Positions 40,728 to 48,583 of a stretch of DNA of 48,583 bases are shown one piece after another. How positions within the stretch are numbered: the stretch's first letter is position 1; the number at the start of each line of letters is the position of its first letter. Below the pieces are notes generated by a model. That model worked only from the letters and a program-made list of their open reading frames with translations, was not told the origin of the DNA and did not search any database. The position numbers and the translations under genes are program-made. The DNA comes from an uncultured Collinsella sp. (lineage in GTDB: Bacteria > Actinomycetota > Coriobacteriia > Coriobacteriales > Coriobacteriaceae): the NCBI GenBank assembly GCA_900547345.1, contig URGG01000003.1, positions 1 to 48,583 on the forward strand, in the 5' to 3' direction.

Positions 40728-42677
40728 CTAGTTAGTCGTGCCGGAATCGTCGCCTGAATCAGTACCAGAGCCAGAAATCGAAACCGTCAACGTGATCGTG
40801 CTGTCGGTGGACTGCTTGCCGGTAGGGGAGACGCCCGTAACGGTGGCGTTTTCGTTGCCGCTCACGGGGTTGCCGTTCTGATCGCAGAATGCGATGTTGT
40901 AGAACCCGGCGTTGTTGAGCGCGGTGACGGCGGCGGAGATACTCTTGCCGTACAGGTTGCCCGGAACGCCGGCCTTGCCGGACTTCTTGGCGATGACGAC
41001 GGTGATCGTGGCGCCAGGCTTCTGCTTGCCGCTGGGGTTCCAGCTAATGACGGTACCCTCGGTGACGGAATCGTTCTCCTGGTAGCTCACGTCGACGCCA
41101 AAACCGGCCATGTCGAGGGCGTTGCGTGCCTGGGCCTCGGTCATGTCGGTCAGATCGGGGACGGAGGTGGTGTCAGGACCGCTGGAGACCTTATACGAGA
41201 TGGTTGTGCCCTTCTCGACTTCCTTGCCGGCATCAGTGCCCTGCTCAAAGACCTGGCCTTCGTCGGCCTCGTTGGCCTCCTCGGTTGCATTGCCCTTCAG
41301 GCCCACGCTTGCCAGTGCGGCCTCGGCCTGGTCTTTGGTCAGGCCAACGAGCTGCGGAACCTCAACCTTTTCTGAGGGCTTGGGGCCCTTGGAGATCACC
41401 AGGTTCACCTTGGTACCCTTGGGTTTCTTGGTGTTGCCGTTGGGGGTCTGCTCGACAACCTTGCCCTCGTCGACATCGTCGTTATAGCTCTGGTCGACGG
41501 TTCCGACCTCAAGGCCGGCCTCCTTGATCTGCTCGATAGCGGTCTGCTGGTCCTTGTTAAGCACATCGGGCACCGTAACCTGATCGCCCCCAAAGAGGCC
41601 GGTGGCGAAGGCCACCACAACGCCAACCACGGCGATTGCGGCGACAACGGCTGCGATAATCTTGTTCTTGTTGGACTTGGGCTGATCGACCTCGTAGGAG
41701 CCCGTGGAGCCCGAAACGGCGCTGCGGGCGTTGTTCTGGCCGCTCACGCCCGAGACGGGGCGAACCATGGCGCGCGTCTGATCGGACAGCTCACGGGTCT
41801 TGGTGGCGCCCAGGTCGCCGGCGGCGCCAATGATGCGCGTGGGCTCGGAGACGTTGACGGCGCGGCCGGACAGGTAGTTGTTGAGCACCTGGCGCAGCTC
41901 GTCTGCCGTCTGGAAGCGGTTCGCCGGATCCTTTTCCATGCACTTGAGGATAATGCGCTCCAGATCGGCATCGACGCCGGAGTTGACCTGGCTCGGCGGA
42001 ACCGGCAGTTCGTTTACCTGCTTGAGCGCAACCGAGATGGCGTCGTCGCCGTCAAAGGGGACGCGACCGGTGGCACACTCGTACATGACGACACCCAGCG
42101 AGTAGATATCCGAGGTGGGGCCGAGGTCCTGGCCGCGCGTTTGCTCGGGGCTTACGTAGTGGGCGGTGCCCAGTACATTGTTGTCCTGCGTGAGGTGGCT
42201 GTTCTTGGCGCGCGCGATGCCAAAGTCCATGACCTTGATGTTGCCGTCGGGCAGCACCATGATGTTTTGCGGCTTAATGTCGCGGTGGATGATCTCGTGC
42301 TTGTGGGCGACCGAAAGCGCGGAGCTGATCTGCGAGCCGATCTGCGCGACCTTCTTGGGATCGAGAGCGCCGTGGCTCTTGATGCCGCTCTTAAGGTCGG
42401 TACCGCGCAGGTACTCCATGACGATGTAGTAGGTATCGCCGTCCTTGCCCCAATCGTAGACGCCCACGATATAGGGGGAGGAGAGGCCGGCGGCTGCCTG
42501 GGCCTCCTGCTTAAAGCGCGCGGCGAAGGTGGCGTCGCCGGCATACTGCGGCAGCATGATCTTGACGGCAACCGTGCGGTCGAGGACCTGATCTTGCGCA
42601 CGGAAGACGGTCGCCATGCCGCCCGTTCCCACCTTATCCTTGAGGAGGTATCTTCCCCCGAGGACCCTCTGTTCCAT
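40728..42677 (-). CDS. pknB: Ser/Thr protein kinase with PASTA domains (PknB)
   Basis: About 649 aa. A membrane kinase that senses peptidoglycan fragments and controls cell-wall growth. Kinase domain at ~8-270: GTGGMATVFRA loop, catalytic lysine in TVAVKIM, IIHRDIKPQNIMV, and VMDFGIAR. A juxtamembrane stretch is followed by one membrane segment (~340-365, IIAAVVAAIAVVGVVVAFA). Outside are three clear PASTA repeats (VPDVLNKDQ, VPQLVGLTKD, VPDLTDMTEA) and a weaker fourth (VPGNLYGKS). AGGAG lies 5 nt before the ATG at 42677. Last in fhaA-fhaB-pstP-rodA/pbp-pknB; a separate pknA is absent. Confidence 0.96.
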   Translation of the reverse strand: MEQRVLGGRYLLKDKVGTGGMATVFRAQDQVLDRTVAVKIMLPQYAGDATFAARFKQEAQAAAGLSSPYIVGVYDWGKDGDTYYIVMEYLRGTDLKSGIKSHGALDPKKVAQIGSQISSALSVAHKHEIIHRDIKPQNIMVLPDGNIKVMDFGIARAKNSHLTQDNNVLGTAHYVSPEQTRGQDLGPTSDIYSLGVVMYECATGRVPFDGDDAISVALKQVNELPVPPSQVNSGVDADLERIILKCMEKDPANRFQTADELRQVLNNYLSGRAVNVSEPTRIIGAAGDLGATKTRELSDQTRAMVRPVSGVSGQNNARSAVSGSTGSYEVDQPKSNKNKIIAAVVAAIAVVGVVVAFATGLFGGDQVTVPDVLNKDQQTAIEQIKEAGLEVGTVDQSYNDDVDEGKVVEQTPNGNTKKPKGTKVNLVISKGPKPSEKVEVPQLVGLTKDQAEAALASVGLKGNATEEANEADEGQVFEQGTDAGKEVEKGTTISYKVSSGPDTTSVPDLTDMTEAQARNALDMAGFGVDVSYQENDSVTEGTVISWNPSGKQKPGATITVVIAKKSGKAGVPGNLYGKSISAAVTALNNAGFYNIAFCDQNGNPVSGNENATVTGVSPTGKQSTDSTITLTVSISGSGTDSGDDSGTTN

Positions 42678-42759
42678 TCCTGCTCCTAACATAACTATTC
42701 GCTCAACGATGTGTGTAGTACCGAATGTGTGGCCGCTGGGGCCGTGTGGCGCGTTGCCG

Positions 42760-42810
42760 CTAGCTCATAGGTCGCGGCGCGCCCCAAGTATCCGCTTTGA
42801 TCACGGGCAT
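42760..42810 (-). CDS. Possible 16-codon ORF between the RodA-PBP gene and pknB
   Basis: MPVIKADTWGAPRPMS. AAGGAG lies 4 nt before the ATG, and the ATG overlaps the stop of the fusion gene (TGATG), as in coupled genes. It ends 82 bp before the pknB start. It might be a real micro-ORF or leader, or chance. It occupies the place where pknA lies in other actinobacteria but shares nothing with a kinase. Confidence 0.35.
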   Translation of the reverse strand: MPVIKADTWGAPRPMS

Positions 42811-45680
42811 CACGCTCCTTGGGCGGCGAGCGCCGCGGTCAGGACGATGCCGGCAATCTTGGCCGCCTCGACGTCGTGTTTGTCGTAATCCTCCAGGGCC
42901 ACCGAGATGGCAACCGTGGGTGAATCGTAAGGTGCGAAGCCGACGAACATCGAGTTGACGTTGGTGCCGCCAATCTCGGCCGATCCGGTCTTGCCGGCGA
43001 CCTTGACGCCCGGAATCTGGGCATCGGTGCCGGTGCCGGACTGGACAACCGCGAGCATGGCCTGCTTGACCTGATCGGCCGTGGTGGCGCTGACGGCCTG
43101 GCCGAGCGAGCGGGACTGTGTGGTCTTGACCACGGTTCCGTCCGGGGCGAGCACCTGGGCCACGAAGAACGGGTCCATGACCACGCCGCTGTTGGCGATG
43201 GCCGCCGCTATCACGCAGTTTTGCATGACAGTGGTCTGCGGACCTGGCGTGTGGTCCATGCCGACAGGCTGGCCGGCGCCTGCCCAGGCGGTCTCCCACT
43301 CGGTCATGAGCGAGGGGTCGGCCATGATGGAGGCGGTGGAGGTCAGATCTTGGCCGAGCTTTTGGCCGTAGCCAAAGGCATTGGCAAACTGGACGAGCGA
43401 GTTGGCGCCAATCTCGTTGGCTACCTGGCCAAAGACGACGTTGGACGATACGGCGAAGGCCTGCTGCAGGCTGATGGTGCCGTAGCTCTCGTTGGCATAG
43501 TTGGTGACCGGCGCGTTGCCGATATCCATGGAGCCGGGTGCCTGGTACGTGCTGGTAAGGCTGGCGGTGCCGGTTTCGAGCGCCGCGGAGAGTGTGACGA
43601 CCTTAAAGGTCGAGCCCGGGGTGTACAGCGCGTCCATGGCACGGTCGTACATGGAGCCGTCCTCGCCACCGCCCGACTGCATCAGGGCATCGATATTGGT
43701 GTTGTCATAGGTGGGCGAGCTTGCGCATGCGAGGACCGCGCCGGTGCGCGGATCCATAACCACAACGGCGCCCTTAAAGCCCTTGAGTGCCTGCTCGGCA
43801 GCCGTTTGGATGCGCGAGTCGATGGTGAGTTTGGCGGTGTTGCCCGGCTGGTTTTGGCCCGCGAGCGACGCAAGGGCGTTGTTCCAACTGGAGTAATCCT
43901 TGGAGCCGGTGAGCGTTTCGTTCATGACGCTCTCGACACCAGCGGTGCCGTACTGCTGGCTTACATAGCCCACCACGTGAGCGGCCATGTTTCCGTTGGG
44001 GTAGGAGCGGGCGTAGGTGCCGTCCTCCTGCTGCAGCGACTCGGCCAGCGTCACACCGTCGGACGTGATGATGGAGCCGCGCTGGATGTACTTGGAGCGG
44101 GCGATGGTGTGGTTGTTGGTCGGCATATCCTGATAGTCCTTGGCCTTGATGACCTGGACATAAGTGAGGTTGCCGATAAGGATGGCGAACAGTGCCGTAA
44201 AGGCGAGCACGGCGCGGGTCAGTCGATTGGCGAGCGCCACGCGGCCGAGCACGCCGGATTCGGGCGTGTCGAGCAGGCGACGGCGCATGCGCGAGCCAGC
44301 GGAGTGGCTGCCGCGGTTGTACGAAGACGAAGTGGCGAAGCGCGTGCCGGCCGGGGAGGCCGCCGAGGCGACCTGGTCGTCGGTGATGGCGGCCATGGTG
44401 CCGGTGCCGGTGAGCTCGGCCTCGCGACCGGTTGCCTCATCACCGGCGCGCAGCAAAAGCGCGACGATGATAAAGCTTGCCAGCAGCGAGGAGCCGCCCT
44501 GGCTCATAAAGGGCAGGGTGACGCCGGTCAGCGGGATCAGGCGGGTAATGCCGCCAACGATTAAGAACGCCTGAAAGCTGATGGCGGCCGTAAGACCGGT
44601 GGCGCTAAAGGCGGCAAGGTCGGACTTGGCACGGGCTGCCGTGGTCAGGCCGCGTACGGCAAAAAGCATAAACAGGATAAGAACGGCGCCACCGCCCAAA
44701 AGGCCCATCTCCTCGCCGATAGCCGAGAAGATAAAGTCGGACTCGACGACGGGGATGTTGTTGGCCATACCGTTGCCAATGCCGACGCCAACGAGGCCGC
44801 CGTCGGCCAGCGAGAAGAGGGACTGAACAATCTGGTAGCCCTGACCCTGCGCGTCCTTAAAGGGATCGGCCCAGATTTGGAAACGCACCTGGACGTGCGA
44901 CAGGAACTTGTAGGCGCCCACGGCCCCCACGGCCAAGAGCGCAAGGCCGATGATGACATACGAGAAACGACCCGTGGCAACGTAGAGCATCAGCAAGAAG
45001 ATGGTGTAGAACAGCACGGCCGAGCCCAGGTCGCGTTCGAAGACAACGACGAGCAGGCAAACGCCCCAGACTGCGAACAGCGGCAGCAGCAGGCGCAGGC
45101 GCGGAATCTTAAGACCCAAGATCTTGCGGTTGGAGATAGAGAGCAGCTCGCGGTTCTCGGCCAGGTAACCGGCTAGGAACAGCACGATGAAGACCTTGGC
45201 GAACTCGCCGGGCTGAATGGTGAACCCGGCGATGCGAATCCACAGTTTGGAGCCCGAGATCGTGGTGCCGATAAAGATGGGCAGCATCAGCAAGATGATG
45301 CCGATGATGCCAAAGGTGTACTTGTAGCGCATGACTACGTCGAGGTTTTTGACCAGCGCAAGCGTACCTACCATCAGCGCAACCGAGATAAACAGGATGA
45401 CGAGCTGCGAGATGGCGAGCGTGGGCGCCAAGCGCGTCACAAACGTGATGCCAATGCCCGAAAGCACAAAGACGATGGGCAGGATGGCCGGGTCGGCGCC
45501 GGGTGCCAGAATGCGCACGGCGATATGCGCCGCAGCGAAGGCGGCAAAGAGACCGATCGGAACGGCAAGTGTCTCAAACGAGATGGCGGCGCCTGCGGTG
45601 AGCACGTACATCGCATACAGCAGGATGACGGGGAACGCCGAGGCGATGAGTAAGAGCAGTTCGGTATTACGGCGACTCAT
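42810..45680 (-). CDS. RodA/FtsW (SEDS) glycan polymerase fused to class B penicillin-binding protein
   Basis: About 956 aa in one uninterrupted frame. Residues ~1-412 are a complete SEDS protein with ten or so membrane segments, QPGEFAKVFIVLFLAGYL (~160), the catalytic-loop region VVESDFIFSAIGEEMG (~300), and GVTLPFMSQGGSSLLASF near its end. A hydrophilic linker (~413-486) leads to the membrane anchor of a class B PBP (~487-512). The transpeptidase domain has the serine motif STFK (~690), SSN (~745) and KTG in VAGKTGSAE (~900). SEDS and bPBP normally are two proteins acting as one complex; here polymerase and cross-linker are covalently joined. GGGAG lies 8 nt before the ATG at 45680. It lies between pstP and pknB, where actinobacteria have separate rodA and pbpA. 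Confidence 0.95.
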   Translation of the reverse strand: MSRRNTELLLLIASAFPVILLYAMYVLTAGAAISFETLAVPIGLFAAFAAAHIAVRILAPGADPAILPIVFVLSGIGITFVTRLAPTLAISQLVILFISVALMVGTLALVKNLDVVMRYKYTFGIIGIILLMLPIFIGTTISGSKLWIRIAGFTIQPGEFAKVFIVLFLAGYLAENRELLSISNRKILGLKIPRLRLLLPLFAVWGVCLLVVVFERDLGSAVLFYTIFLLMLYVATGRFSYVIIGLALLAVGAVGAYKFLSHVQVRFQIWADPFKDAQGQGYQIVQSLFSLADGGLVGVGIGNGMANNIPVVESDFIFSAIGEEMGLLGGGAVLILFMLFAVRGLTTAARAKSDLAAFSATGLTAAISFQAFLIVGGITRLIPLTGVTLPFMSQGGSSLLASFIIVALLLRAGDEATGREAELTGTGTMAAITDDQVASAASPAGTRFATSSSYNRGSHSAGSRMRRRLLDTPESGVLGRVALANRLTRAVLAFTALFAILIGNLTYVQVIKAKDYQDMPTNNHTIARSKYIQRGSIITSDGVTLAESLQQEDGTYARSYPNGNMAAHVVGYVSQQYGTAGVESVMNETLTGSKDYSSWNNALASLAGQNQPGNTAKLTIDSRIQTAAEQALKGFKGAVVVMDPRTGAVLACASSPTYDNTNIDALMQSGGGEDGSMYDRAMDALYTPGSTFKVVTLSAALETGTASLTSTYQAPGSMDIGNAPVTNYANESYGTISLQQAFAVSSNVVFGQVANEIGANSLVQFANAFGYGQKLGQDLTSTASIMADPSLMTEWETAWAGAGQPVGMDHTPGPQTTVMQNCVIAAAIANSGVVMDPFFVAQVLAPDGTVVKTTQSRSLGQAVSATTADQVKQAMLAVVQSGTGTDAQIPGVKVAGKTGSAEIGGTNVNSMFVGFAPYDSPTVAISVALEDYDKHDVEAAKIAGIVLTAALAAQGA

Positions 45681-45696
45681 AAGCGGCACTCCCTTT

Positions 45697-47631
45697 CTAA
45701 TTCTTATCGGAGGCTTCGGCCTCGGCGGACTGTTCGGCGGTTTTCTCGGAATTCGATTCGGAGGTCGAACCCTGGTCGGTGTTATTGCGAATCGTTTGCG
45801 CGTCGATCACCTGGCGGGTCTGCTCCTCGTCGATCTGATGGCGGTACTTGGAGATGGTGTCCTGTGCATCGTCGATGCTCGTCTGCTGAATACCCGCCTC
45901 CAGGCGATTTTGTGTGTCTTCGGGCAGGTCGGACAGTTTGATGGTGGTCGTGCTGTCGAGCCAGTGCAGCTTAAGGCCGAGCGGCTTGCCGGGAATGCCC
46001 CGGTAGACCGCGACGGTGTCCTTGTAGGTGCCCAGGTAGTACGAGCCGGTGATGCCTGTGTAGGCCCAGATGGCTGCCGCCAGCACAAAAGCGATGCCCA
46101 GTACGGCGGCAATGGTGATGTTGCGGCGGCGGACGCGCTTTGCCTCGCGCATGACGCCATCGTCGACCAGGTCAACGACAACCACGGTGACGTTGTCGTG
46201 CCCGCCGGCGACCAGTGCCGCGTCAACAAGGTTGTCGACGCAAATCTGCGCGGTCGAGGACTGTGTGGCGATGTTTTCGATATCGCTATCGGGAATCATG
46301 CTCGATAGGCCGTCCGAGCACAGGATCAGGCGGTCGCCTTCTTCGATATGCAGGGTAAAGTGGTCGGCATACATGGCGGGATCCGAGCCCAGCGCGCGGG
46401 TGATGACCGAGCGGTTGGGGTGGACACGCGCCTCGTCTGCCGTAATCTCGCCGGCATCCACGAGCTCCTCCACATAGGAGTGGTCGCGGGTCACGCGGAT
46501 GAGCGTGCCCTCGTGGAGCAGATAGGCGCGCGAGTCGCCCACGTGGGCGATAGCGAGCATGTCGTTTTCGATATAGGCGCAGGTTGCCGTGCAGCCCATG
46601 CCGGGCTTGCCCAGGCCGTTCGGGGCCGCCGCGATTACGGCGGCGTTGGCTGCCTCGACGGCTGCGGCCAGGCGCGCTGCGTCGGCGGACTGCGGGGCCG
46701 TCTTGGCAATAGTCTCGACGGCGATGGAAGAGGCTACCTCGCCGGCGGCGTGACCGCCCATGCCGTCGCATACGCAAAAGAGCGGCGACTGCACCAGGTA
46801 GGAATCCTCATTGTGCGGGCGCACGCAGCCAACGTCGGAGCGGGCGCCCCACATGAGTTGCGTGGTGGTACCGGCATCATAGGTCGAGTCGGTCTCGATG
46901 CGCTCCTCGGTCAGGGGCTCAAAGCTCATGGTCGAGCCGGGGTCTTTGAGCTTGGCCTCAACGGCAGCAACGTCGATCTCGGCAGTGTCACCGGGAGAGA
47001 CGGTGTCGGTCTCGGCGTTTGATTCGGAATCACCGGTGTCCGGGGAGTCGGGCTCCTCGGAAACGCGGGCGGTCGACTCGTCATCTTGCGGGCTGACGTC
47101 TATAGGCTCGGGCGTCGCAAAGTGCGACGGCGCGGGCGTGTTTTGCGACTGGGCGGCGGGCTCGGCCACGGCATCGGACTCGCTTGCGGGCGCAGGCTGC
47201 GGGGTCTTTGGCGCAGGGCCGTCCTCGGGGGATGTCCCCGCCTCGGGCGCCGGCGTAGACGCGGGCGCAACCTCGGATGCCGGGGCTATGGGAAACGCCG
47301 GCGCGGCGGGCTCGGGTGCCGCAAACACCGCAGTGCTCTCGTTGATTGCCGCGGCGACGGGCTCTGCAAAGTGAGCCGGCGCCGGGGTTGCTTCGGGCGC
47401 TGTGGGCTGTTCCGCAGCATGTGCGCCGATGGGCGCCGCTACGGCATCCTCTTCGTCCTCGTTATCGGCGAGATCCGAAATATCATGCGTTACATGCGAA
47501 AGAGGCAGGGAGAACACGGTGTCCTCGGGTTCCACGGGTGCGGAGCCCGCCGGAGCGGCGTGGGCCGGTGCGGCTGCGGCGGCAGCCGGTGCCTCGGTCA
47601 TGGTTGCGGACTTGTTCTCCTCGTCGATCAT
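45697..47631 (-). CDS. pstP: PP2C-family protein phosphatase with long N-terminal extension (PstP-like)
   Basis: 644 aa. Removes phosphates placed by PknB. The PP2C core (~258-495) has the metal-binding motifs RSDVGCVRPHNEDSYLV, VCDGMGGHAAGE, AHVGDSRAYLL, LCSDGLSSM and GGHDNVTVVVVD. One membrane segment (~512-535, TIAAVLGIAFVLAAAIWAYTG) and a short exported tail follow. Unusually, ~255 residues of Ala/Pro/Glu-rich, Thr/Ser-containing disordered sequence precede the core; PstP proteins normally start with the phosphatase. It begins in a 4-base overlap (ATGA) with fhaB. Adjacent to the RodA-PBP gene (16 bp). Confidence 0.94.
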   Translation of the reverse strand: MIDEENKSATMTEAPAAAAAAPAHAAPAGSAPVEPEDTVFSLPLSHVTHDISDLADNEDEEDAVAAPIGAHAAEQPTAPEATPAPAHFAEPVAAAINESTAVFAAPEPAAPAFPIAPASEVAPASTPAPEAGTSPEDGPAPKTPQPAPASESDAVAEPAAQSQNTPAPSHFATPEPIDVSPQDDESTARVSEEPDSPDTGDSESNAETDTVSPGDTAEIDVAAVEAKLKDPGSTMSFEPLTEERIETDSTYDAGTTTQLMWGARSDVGCVRPHNEDSYLVQSPLFCVCDGMGGHAAGEVASSIAVETIAKTAPQSADAARLAAAVEAANAAVIAAAPNGLGKPGMGCTATCAYIENDMLAIAHVGDSRAYLLHEGTLIRVTRDHSYVEELVDAGEITADEARVHPNRSVITRALGSDPAMYADHFTLHIEEGDRLILCSDGLSSMIPDSDIENIATQSSTAQICVDNLVDAALVAGGHDNVTVVVVDLVDDGVMREAKRVRRRNITIAAVLGIAFVLAAAIWAYTGITGSYYLGTYKDTVAVYRGIPGKPLGLKLHWLDSTTTIKLSDLPEDTQNRLEAGIQQTSIDDAQDTISKYRHQIDEEQTRQVIDAQTIRNNTDQGSTSESNSEKTAEQSAEAEASDKN

Positions 47632-48044
47632 CGACGGTTCACCTTCATGACCACGTCGCCAATCTGGACTTCGTCGCCCTCACGCAGCGTCGCGGGCTCC
47701 ACGAGCTGGCGGCCGTTGACGAGCGTGCCGTTAAGCGAGTTGAGGTCCTCGATGATGAGCGCCGGGCCCTGCAGCGAAAAGCGCGCATGCGAGGCCGAGA
47801 CAAACGGCTCGTTGATGCAGATGTCCGAAGACGGCGAGCGGCCGACGATGACGGGGCCGAGCATGTCTACGTGGATGCCGCGGATACCGCGCGGACCCTT
47901 GTCCACATCAATCGTCCAGATAGCCGAGTCGCGGCGCTGCCCGCGCACAAGTCCCACGCCGGTCTTCATGACGGCGAACAGGAAGATATAGAGCAGGGCG
48001 ACCAAGACGATGCGGCCTGCAAAAAGGACGATATCGATGTTCAT
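47628..48044 (-). CDS. fhaB: FHA-domain membrane protein (FhaB/FipA-like)
   Basis: 138 aa. An N-terminal membrane segment (IVLFAGRIVLVALLYIFLFA, ~5-25) is followed by a cytosolic FHA domain (~60-135) with GRSPSSDICI, SASHARF and LNSLNGTLVNG, the phosphothreonine-binding pattern. It docks phosphorylated partners of PknB at the membrane. Overlaps pstP by ATGA and follows fhaA by 6 bp. Confidence 0.94.
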   Translation of the reverse strand: MNIDIVLFAGRIVLVALLYIFLFAVMKTGVGLVRGQRRDSAIWTIDVDKGPRGIRGIHVDMLGPVIVGRSPSSDICINEPFVSASHARFSLQGPALIIEDLNSLNGTLVNGRQLVEPATLREGDEVQIGDVVMKVNRR

Positions 48045-48050
48045 AAGCGA

Positions 48051-48583
48051 CTATCCCCTAAATTCAAAGGTACTCAGGCCAAACGTCAGCAGATCGCCGT
48101 TGCGCAGCGGGCAGCGCGTAATGCGGCGGTTGTTGACGAGCGTGCCGTTGGTGGAATTGAGGTCCTCGATCGACCAATCCGAGCCCGTAAAGGTGAGCTG
48201 GGCGTGGCGGCGCGACACGTTGGGGTCGCGCAGGGCAATGTCGGAAACTGAGCGCTCGCGACCGATGGTCACCTGTGCGGAGGTGATGCTATGGCTCTCG
48301 CCGCTCACGACGTCGACGAGCTGGGCGAGCGGGCGCTGCGGGGCGCGAGTGCTCGCCATGTTGGAGGCGATGCCGGCTGCGGCGCCTAGGCCCACGGCGG
48401 CACCGGTCGCGGCGGCTCCGCCCATGCCGGCAAGCGCGTCGCGCGAGACGGTCTGCGGCACCGGGATGGGTGCGGCGGCGGGGTCGGGGACGCTAGGCGC
48501 GAAGGGATCTGCCACGGCAAGCGGGTCGGGAGCGGCGGCGCGAGGCGTCGGCTGCTGCTGGGGCATGGCGGCGGGGCGCTGCT
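48051..48583 (-). CDS. fhaA: FHA-domain protein (FhaA-like), cut by the window edge
   Basis: The C-terminal ~177 residues are visible; the frame is open to the end of the window and the upstream codons (QRPAA) continue the Ala/Pro/Gln-rich linker, so the ATG at 48566 is probably internal. The FHA domain at the C-terminus has IGRERSVSDIAL, VSRRHAQL and LNSTNGTLVNN. Full FhaA proteins carry an N-terminal DUF3662 domain, expected outside this window. First visible gene of the cell-wall signalling operon. Confidence 0.88.
   Translation of the reverse strand, partial: QRPAAMPQQQPTPRAAAPDPLAVADPFAPSVPDPAAAPIPVPQTVSRDALAGMGGAAATGAAVGLGAAAGIASNMASTRAPQRPLAQLVDVVSGESHSITSAQVTIGRERSVSDIALRDPNVSRRHAQLTFTGSDWSIEDLNSTNGTLVNNRRITRCPLRNGDLLTFGLSTFEFRG

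Overview
The window looks like chromosomal DNA of a Collinsella-type bacterium (Coriobacteriia, Actinomycetota). This is inferred from gene content and coding style, with no 16S present. It has high-GC codon use, an actinobacterial dnaK-grpE-dnaJ-hspR cluster (HspR, not HrcA), an actinobacterial FHA/PP2C/SEDS/PBP/PASTA-kinase cell-wall cluster, a mannose-class PTS, and [NiFe]-hydrogenase maturation genes as expected of a gut anaerobe. No phage, plasmid or intact insertion sequence is visible.

Layout. 0-7 kb (minus strand): small helical protein, nikR, hypF, hypC, hypD, hypE and a HAD phosphatase, i.e. nickel control plus assembly of the hydrogenase Fe(CN)2CO centre; hypA lies 30 kb away and hypB is not in the window. 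7-10.5 kb: thioredoxin, a degenerate uracil-DNA-glycosylase-like protein, and a GHKL kinase/LytTR regulator pair. 10.6-15 kb: nadA-nadB-nadC-niaR behind a 19-bp perfect inverted repeat that overlaps the promoter (NAD synthesis with its own repressor), then a 2[4Fe-4S] ferredoxin. 15.5-20 kb: dnaK, grpE, dnaJ (no zinc domain), hspR. 20.4-22.7 kb: aconitase-family hydratase. 22.8-24.8 kb: two small exported or anchored proteins of unknown function among many palindromes. 24.9-27.6 kb: clpB, which shares a 27-bp operator-like sequence with dnaK. 28.1-31.1 kb: an AAA/DUF4143-like ATPase whose -10 box sits between 23-bp inverted arms, and an anchored exported protein. 31.3-36.7 kb: a frameshifted multipass membrane protein (DUF5692-like), a TetR regulator, two TetR-type operators, a divergent 925-aa FeS/FAD oxidoreductase, then hypA. 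37-40.4 kb: mannose-family PTS IIAB-IIC-IID and DUF956. 40.5 kb: tRNA-Arg(CCU). 40.7 kb to the end (minus strand): fhaA (cut by the edge), fhaB, pstP, a RodA-PBP fusion and pknB.

The most unusual sequence structure is non-coding. Two arrays (204-372 and 15227-15396) each hold six 14-bp units of consensus GGAAANNGCRWCCC in strictly alternating orientation. Start-to-start spacing is 32,30,32,30,32 bp in both, although the spacers have diverged. Several families of extragenic palindromes, many with a GGGAC core, are also scattered between genes. The most unusual gene is the single 956-codon frame joining a RodA/FtsW glycan polymerase to its class B transpeptidase.

Limits: protein families were recognised by eye from motifs. 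Operators, promoters and terminators are read from sequence symmetry and spacing only.
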